Assembly (NCBI GenBank): GCA_027257055.1
Contig: JAPVLO010000320.1
Location: forward strand, 1,860,001-1,924,000
DNA length: 64,000 nt
Origin: Cephalopachus bancanus
Taxonomy: Eukaryota > Chordata > Mammalia > Primates > Tarsiidae
Direction of reading: 5' to 3'
Shown here: piece after piece, positions 59,890 through 64,000 of the stretch
Position numbering within the stretch: position 1 is the first letter of the stretch
How the letters are laid out: the number at the start of each line of letters is the position of its first letter
The notes under the pieces: model-generated
Told to the model about the DNA's origin: nothing
Database searches by the model: none
The model's input: the letters and a program-made list of their open reading frames with translations, nothing else
Translations under genes and position numbers: made by a program

Positions 59890-59985
59890 GAAGAAAGAAA
59901 GAAAGAGAGAGAGAGAAAGAAAACAGAGAGAGAGAGAGAGAGAGAGAAGGAAGGAAGAAATGAAGGGAGGGAGGGAAAAGAAATT
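59890..59985 (+). repeat. Polypurine (GA/GAAA) tract
   Basis: Nearly 95 bases almost all A and G (gaaa, gaga, gaagg, gggagg units), grown from an Alu tail. Confidence 0.93.
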
Positions 59986-60734
59986 AAGATCAGTGGTTTC
60001 TTGGGAACTTATAAGACGCAAACGGGACAAGGAAGGCAGAAAGATGTTCCACTGTTCACCTTGTATTTTAGTGCTTTGACCTATTCAAAAATAAATGCAG
60101 GGTTCCGGCCATATCTGCTTACCTTATTACCCCAAACCCACACAAAAGCCAAAACTCCTATGTCCCCCTGCTCAGGGGACGATTCCTGACACAGCTGGAC
60201 ACACACGGTGAGTGCCAGGCACCGCGATGTCCTCTTACTTAGAACCCTGCGATTCCAAGGGAGGAGCAGCTGTGTGAACCCCCCTGACCCTGTCACCGCT
60301 GGAGTCTCTAAGGCAGACTGTGGAGAGGTGAGGGTGACCGGCGGGCCGGGTCCCGAGCATTCCTTGAGGTGCCTTCATGTCTTAAAAATTTTTTCCCGAG
60401 TAAAAGCACACACTTCATTCATTCTTTCAAAAATCCAAGACCCGAAAAATCCTACTTGTGTGAGATTTTCAGGGTAATTTGCTTAATTGTGTTTTGGGGA
60501 ACATTTTCCCCATGGAGTTAGAAAACCAGGGAGGAAGACATATTCTCCAAGTGTGTGCCCCGGGGGAGTGGCACCCTCCTCTCTTGACCAAGACTCTAAA
60601 TTGCCCTCTTCTCTTCCACCCTGTCCCCAACCTCCACTCCCAGCCGCCTGACCCTCGCTCCAGCCGACTTTTCTTCTTTTGGTTTAACAGCATCATTTAT
60701 TGGTAAGTCTTTTATCTTTAAAAAAAATGTGGGG

Positions 60735-61020
60735 CCGGGCTCGGTGGCTCAGCCTGTAATCCCGCGCCTTTGGGAGGCTGAGGTGAGTGAATTGCCTGAG
60801 CCCGTGGGTTCGAGACCCACCTGGGCAGCAAGACCTCATCTCTACAGTAAATCAAAAAATCAGCCGGGTGTGGTAGCGCACGCCTGTAATTCCAGCTACT
60901 TGGAAGGCTGAGGCGGAAGGATCGCCGGAGCCCAGCAGGTCGAGGCTGCGGTGGCCGGGAGCGGCCACTGCACTCCAGTCTGGGTGACAGAGTGAGACTC
61001 CAACTCAAAAAAAAAAAAAA
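60735..61020 (+). repeat. Alu, window-specific young type
   Basis: Perfect 14-bp duplication aaaaaaatgtgggg at 60,721-60,734 and 61,021-61,034. One of the cleanest copies. Confidence 0.96.
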
Positions 61021-61202
61021 AAAAAAATGTGGGGTACCCAACAATGAAGCACTGAGGAATATACTCCCACGGGGAGACTGGCTTGTGTCGACATCCCTAG
61101 AGATCAGGGGAGGGAGACACTCTGCAGGCCTGCAGAGTGTCAGGTCGGTGGTGCCCAGTGCCGAACCCTCTAGAAAACCACACCATCAAAAGTGGACTGG
61201 AT

Positions 61203-61585
61203 TAAAAAAAAAATGTGGTGCATATACACAATGGAATATTGCACAGCCATGAAAAACATCATGAATTTCGCAGCAATGTGGAGGGAATTAGAGTTTATTA
61301 TACTGCGTGATCTCTCACAGAAACAAAGATCTGAGTATCACATGTTCTCACTCATAAGTGGACCTTGAACAACTATCGTAATACTGTGAGAAAAGGATTG
61401 ACAGTGGCGGGAAACTATGTGAGGGCAGGGAGGGGAAGGGAGGTGGGATTAATCGTAATTGATATCTGTCTGGGGACGGGGAGGCACGCCTCATCAACAA
61501 GAGTACCTGCACAATGCATATTTGTATACCTAACCCTTAACTGTACCCCACGATTTTAAAATAAAAAATATGTGTTAATTAAAAG
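61203..61585 (+). mobile_element. LINE-1 3' end
   Basis: caatggaatattgcacagcc, gagggaattagagtttatta and catgttctcactcataagtg followed by a purine-rich UTR and an A-rich end. Truncated, no intact protein. Confidence 0.85.
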
Positions 61586-61789
61586 AAGAAAAAGAAATTG
61601 TCAAGCCAGGGAAAAAATACAGAATCACTAAACTGGCTCAAATAGAGATATGAATTTGGCGTCTGAATAAGTGGCATTCCAAATCAGTGAGGAGAGATTT
61701 ATCAATAAACGACATTAGTGTTCAAAAAAAAAGAAAGAAAGAAAACCACACCTGCCTCAGGCCCCAGTATCCCCAAGAACATGCTCCAG

Positions 61790-62240
61790 GGCATAGCAGC
61801 CTCTGATGGTTTTGATCACCGATTACCAAATCTCCCCGGCTGGTAACATCAGGGCACAAACCTCATACACAGTCTGTCATCCCAGCGGACAAGAGAGGGA
61901 AACCCGCCGTGCAGTTGAGGCAGGGGCCCTTTTAAAACAAAGAGATAAGGGCCTTCCCAGCACAGAAAAAGAATGTGTTAGAGAGAAAGTGGCATGGCGT
62001 AGTCAAATGTCTAAGTGTGCGATGGTAACCCAGTTACACCCCTGAGCCACAAAGTACCCAGTCAAGAACGCAGGTTGCCAAATAAGGGAGACAAAGGGGT
62101 TAAAATGTAATATAAGGCCCCACCCCGCTGCGTTTGGGGCTCAACCTTTGGATGTGAATCCGCCGGGCCAGTGCCGACACAAATAAATGCTGCTTCCTGG
62201 CAAAAAAAAAAAAAAAAAGCCTCAGTGTCTCATCTCTCTC
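61790..62240 (+). mobile_element. Probable solo LTR of an endogenous retrovirus
   Basis: Has a tataaggccccaccccgc box, then aataaatgctgcttcctggc about 85 bases later, an A run, and cctcagtgtctcatctctct. This is the order of U3-R-U5 in gamma-type LTRs. Boundaries and family are uncertain and no internal viral genes are seen. Confidence 0.45.
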
Positions 62241-62530
62241 TGTAAAGAATCGTGCCACACAGTGGCCCAGCTATTTCAATAACAAAGTTCAGTTTGCAAG
62301 AACTGATTTGCATGTCTGAGAGGCAGATGCAAAATTGAAGGAGCTATAGAAAGAATCGGTGAAATGAAACACAGAAGAAGACAGTCAGCAAGAGCAGCCC
62401 TGCTGGACCCAGCATGCTAAGTTAATAAGGATGCTGATGTCCACTCCTGGTACTACAGTCCTCTTCCTAATGTGTGCTGGGTTTTTTGTTTGTTTGCTTG
62501 TTTGCTTGTTTTTTGTGAGTTAAAGAAAGA

Positions 62531-62723
62531 ACTTAACCTGGGCAACATAGCCAGACCTCATCTCTACAAAAAATTAGCCAGATGTGGTGGCACAAGCCTC
62601 TGGTCCCAACTATTCAGGAGGCTGAGGTGGAAGGATCACCTGAGCCCAGAAGGCCGAGTCTGCAGTGAGCTGTGATTGTGCCACTGCATTCCAGACCAGA
62701 CAACAGAGTAAGCCCCCAACCCA
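62531..62723 (+). repeat. Alu, 5' truncated
   Basis: Starts at taacctgggcaacatagcca and retains linker and right arm. Confidence 0.87.
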
Positions 62724-62771
62724 AAAAACAAAAACAACAACAAAAAAGAAAGAACTAAAAAGAAAATAAAA

Positions 62772-63072
62772 GCCAGGCGCAGTGAATCACACCAATAATT
62801 CAAGCACTTTGGGAGGCCAAAATGAGAGGATTGCCTAAGGTTGTGGGTTCAAGACCAGCGTGGGCAACTTGGTGAGATCTCATCTCTACAATAAATAAAT
62901 TAAAAAGAAATTAGCTAGGCATGGTGGCACATGCCTGTAATTCCAGTTATTTGGAAGGCTGAGGTAGAAGCATCACCTGAGCCAAGCAGTGCAAGGCTGC
63001 AGTGGCCATGAGCATGCCACGGCACTCCAGCCTGGGCGACAGAGTGAGACTCCAACTCAAAAAAAAAAAAAG
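62772..63072 (+). repeat. Alu
   Basis: gccaggcgcagtgaatcaca head, gagactccaactc end with A tail. Confidence 0.9.
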
Positions 63073-63554
63073 GGAGGGGTCAAGACAAGGACCTCCTAGA
63101 AGGAGGTAGGACAGAAGCTAGCAGGGCCGTGCCAAGAGCCAACTCCATTGCAAAGACGTGAGATCCATAACAGGCAGGGGTAGGAGCTGCCCTGGTAAGA
63201 AATCTCAGGTCCCACGGGAGCTGTGTTTCTCATGCACCTCTGGAGGCATGGCTTCCAGGGTCCCCACGAGAGACACGCCCAAGTCACCGCCCTCAGAACA
63301 GCCCAAAGAATGCTGTCCCTTGAAGGTACGCGTGTTCCTGCACGGGTCCTCCCCACTCCAGATGCAATTTACCAATCAGGAGTCTTTTTTTTAACACACG
63401 CAATGTTGCCTAGAAACATAGTTGACATTTGGCTCTTATCGGGTTACCGGGGTAACAGAGCTCAGAAGTCAACCGAAGGTCAAAATCTTGTGCGGAAACG
63501 GAAATGATAGCTTCTATCGTATCTCTTTGCCCATAATTATCTTGGGCCACGTTG

Positions 63555-63715
63555 ATTAAATCCTCTCAGCTTCTCTCTCCTGGTCTGTAAAATGGTGATA
63601 AGAGTATGTATCTCAAAGGTTTGTCGTGAGTATTAAGTGAGGAGTTTGTCAAGTGCTCTGTACGGTACCTAGCACATGGGATGTGTGGAATGAATGCCAG
63701 CTACTGTTATCACTA
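63555..63715 (+). repeat. MIR
   Basis: ctggtctgtaaaatggtgat, agtattaagtgaggagtttg and ctgtacggtacctagcacat. Confidence 0.7.
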
Positions 63716-63900
63716 TTATCATGATCATTTACTATGGTTTTTATTATTCAAGTCTACACCCAGGTTAATGTCCTAAGCAGAGAACAATTCAAAAAGAGGA
63801 TTCAATTTATACTTTACAAAGCAGTTGTTTTATTTGTTTGAACCCAAGTCTTCTGCCTTCAAAGCAGTGGATGCCTAAAAGTTAACTGTAGTATTTGAAT

Positions 63901-64000
63901 TTTTTTTTTTTTTTTTTTGAATTGGAGTCTCACTCTGTCGCCCAGACTGGAGTGCAGTGGCCGCTCCCGGCCACCGCAGCCTCGACCTGCTGGGCTCTGG
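63901..64000 (-). repeat. Alu, cut by the window edge
   Basis: T run, gaattggagtctcactctg and the start of a right arm. Confidence 0.9.

Larger units (their letters stand above)
59368..64000 (-). other. PIK3AP1: PIK3AP1 intron continuing off the right edge
   Basis: The next upstream exon, which should encode the EDLYESM-type motifs, was searched for and not found here. The intron holds Alus, an L1 3' end, an LTR-like element at 61.8-62.2 kb, a purine tract and a MIR. Confidence 0.75.

Noticed and set aside
59368..64000. PIK3AP1 exon with YESM motifs
   Set aside because: Searched for and not found; must lie beyond the right edge.

Overview
The window is nuclear DNA from a primate. About fifty Alu-type SINEs sit between the exons of two vertebrate genes, alongside MIR, LINE-1, LINE-2 and hAT/Tigger remnants. 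Most Alus carry an unusual shared consensus: ctcagcctgtaatccc at the head, acaataaatcaaaaaat at the linker, and gagactccaactc before the A tail. It matches neither the usual ape or monkey subfamilies nor the lemur type. Tarsier is my best guess, as an inference only. Nothing bacterial, viral-episomal or CRISPR-like is present.

Both genes lie on the minus strand, in the order known from human chromosome 10q24. Positions 1-15,840 hold the 5' part of TM9SF3, a nine-pass transmembrane protein of the endosome/Golgi. Exon 1 (coding 15,553-15,648, the signal peptide) lies inside a CpG island at about 14,700-16,220. Exon 2 (6,664-6,859) starts the lumenal domain. Exon 3 was not found and should lie to the left of the window. 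The region 16,230-24,635 is intergenic apart from the PIK3AP1 3' UTR, whose end I cannot fix.

From 24,636 to the right edge lies the 3' part of PIK3AP1 (BCAP), the adaptor that links B-cell-receptor, CD19 and Toll-like-receptor signalling to PI3-kinase. Nine coding exons were resolved with splice sites and phases: 59,272-59,367; 57,640-57,837; 54,428-54,493; 51,357-51,562; 47,439-47,511; 38,419-38,574; 32,393-32,463; 30,626-30,744; and 24,636-24,693 with the stop. Their phases join into one uninterrupted frame of 346 residues. It runs from the YVEM p85-binding motif, through further candidate tyrosine sites and a coiled-coil-like segment, to a proline-rich tail. The remaining 5' exons are off the right edge. 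The two genes share strand and order; the sequence shows no functional link between them.

The most notable observations are: a GC-AG intron in PIK3AP1; a 975-bp block of three Alus plus unique DNA inside one perfect 16-bp direct repeat, as if a multi-Alu transcript had inserted as a unit; a three-armed Alu inside a 13-bp duplication; the distinctive young Alu consensus; an ATF6/CRE-like site and an ETS site in the TM9SF3 promoter; and a TG/CG tract with Z-DNA potential in a PIK3AP1 intron. I found no previously undescribed coding system.
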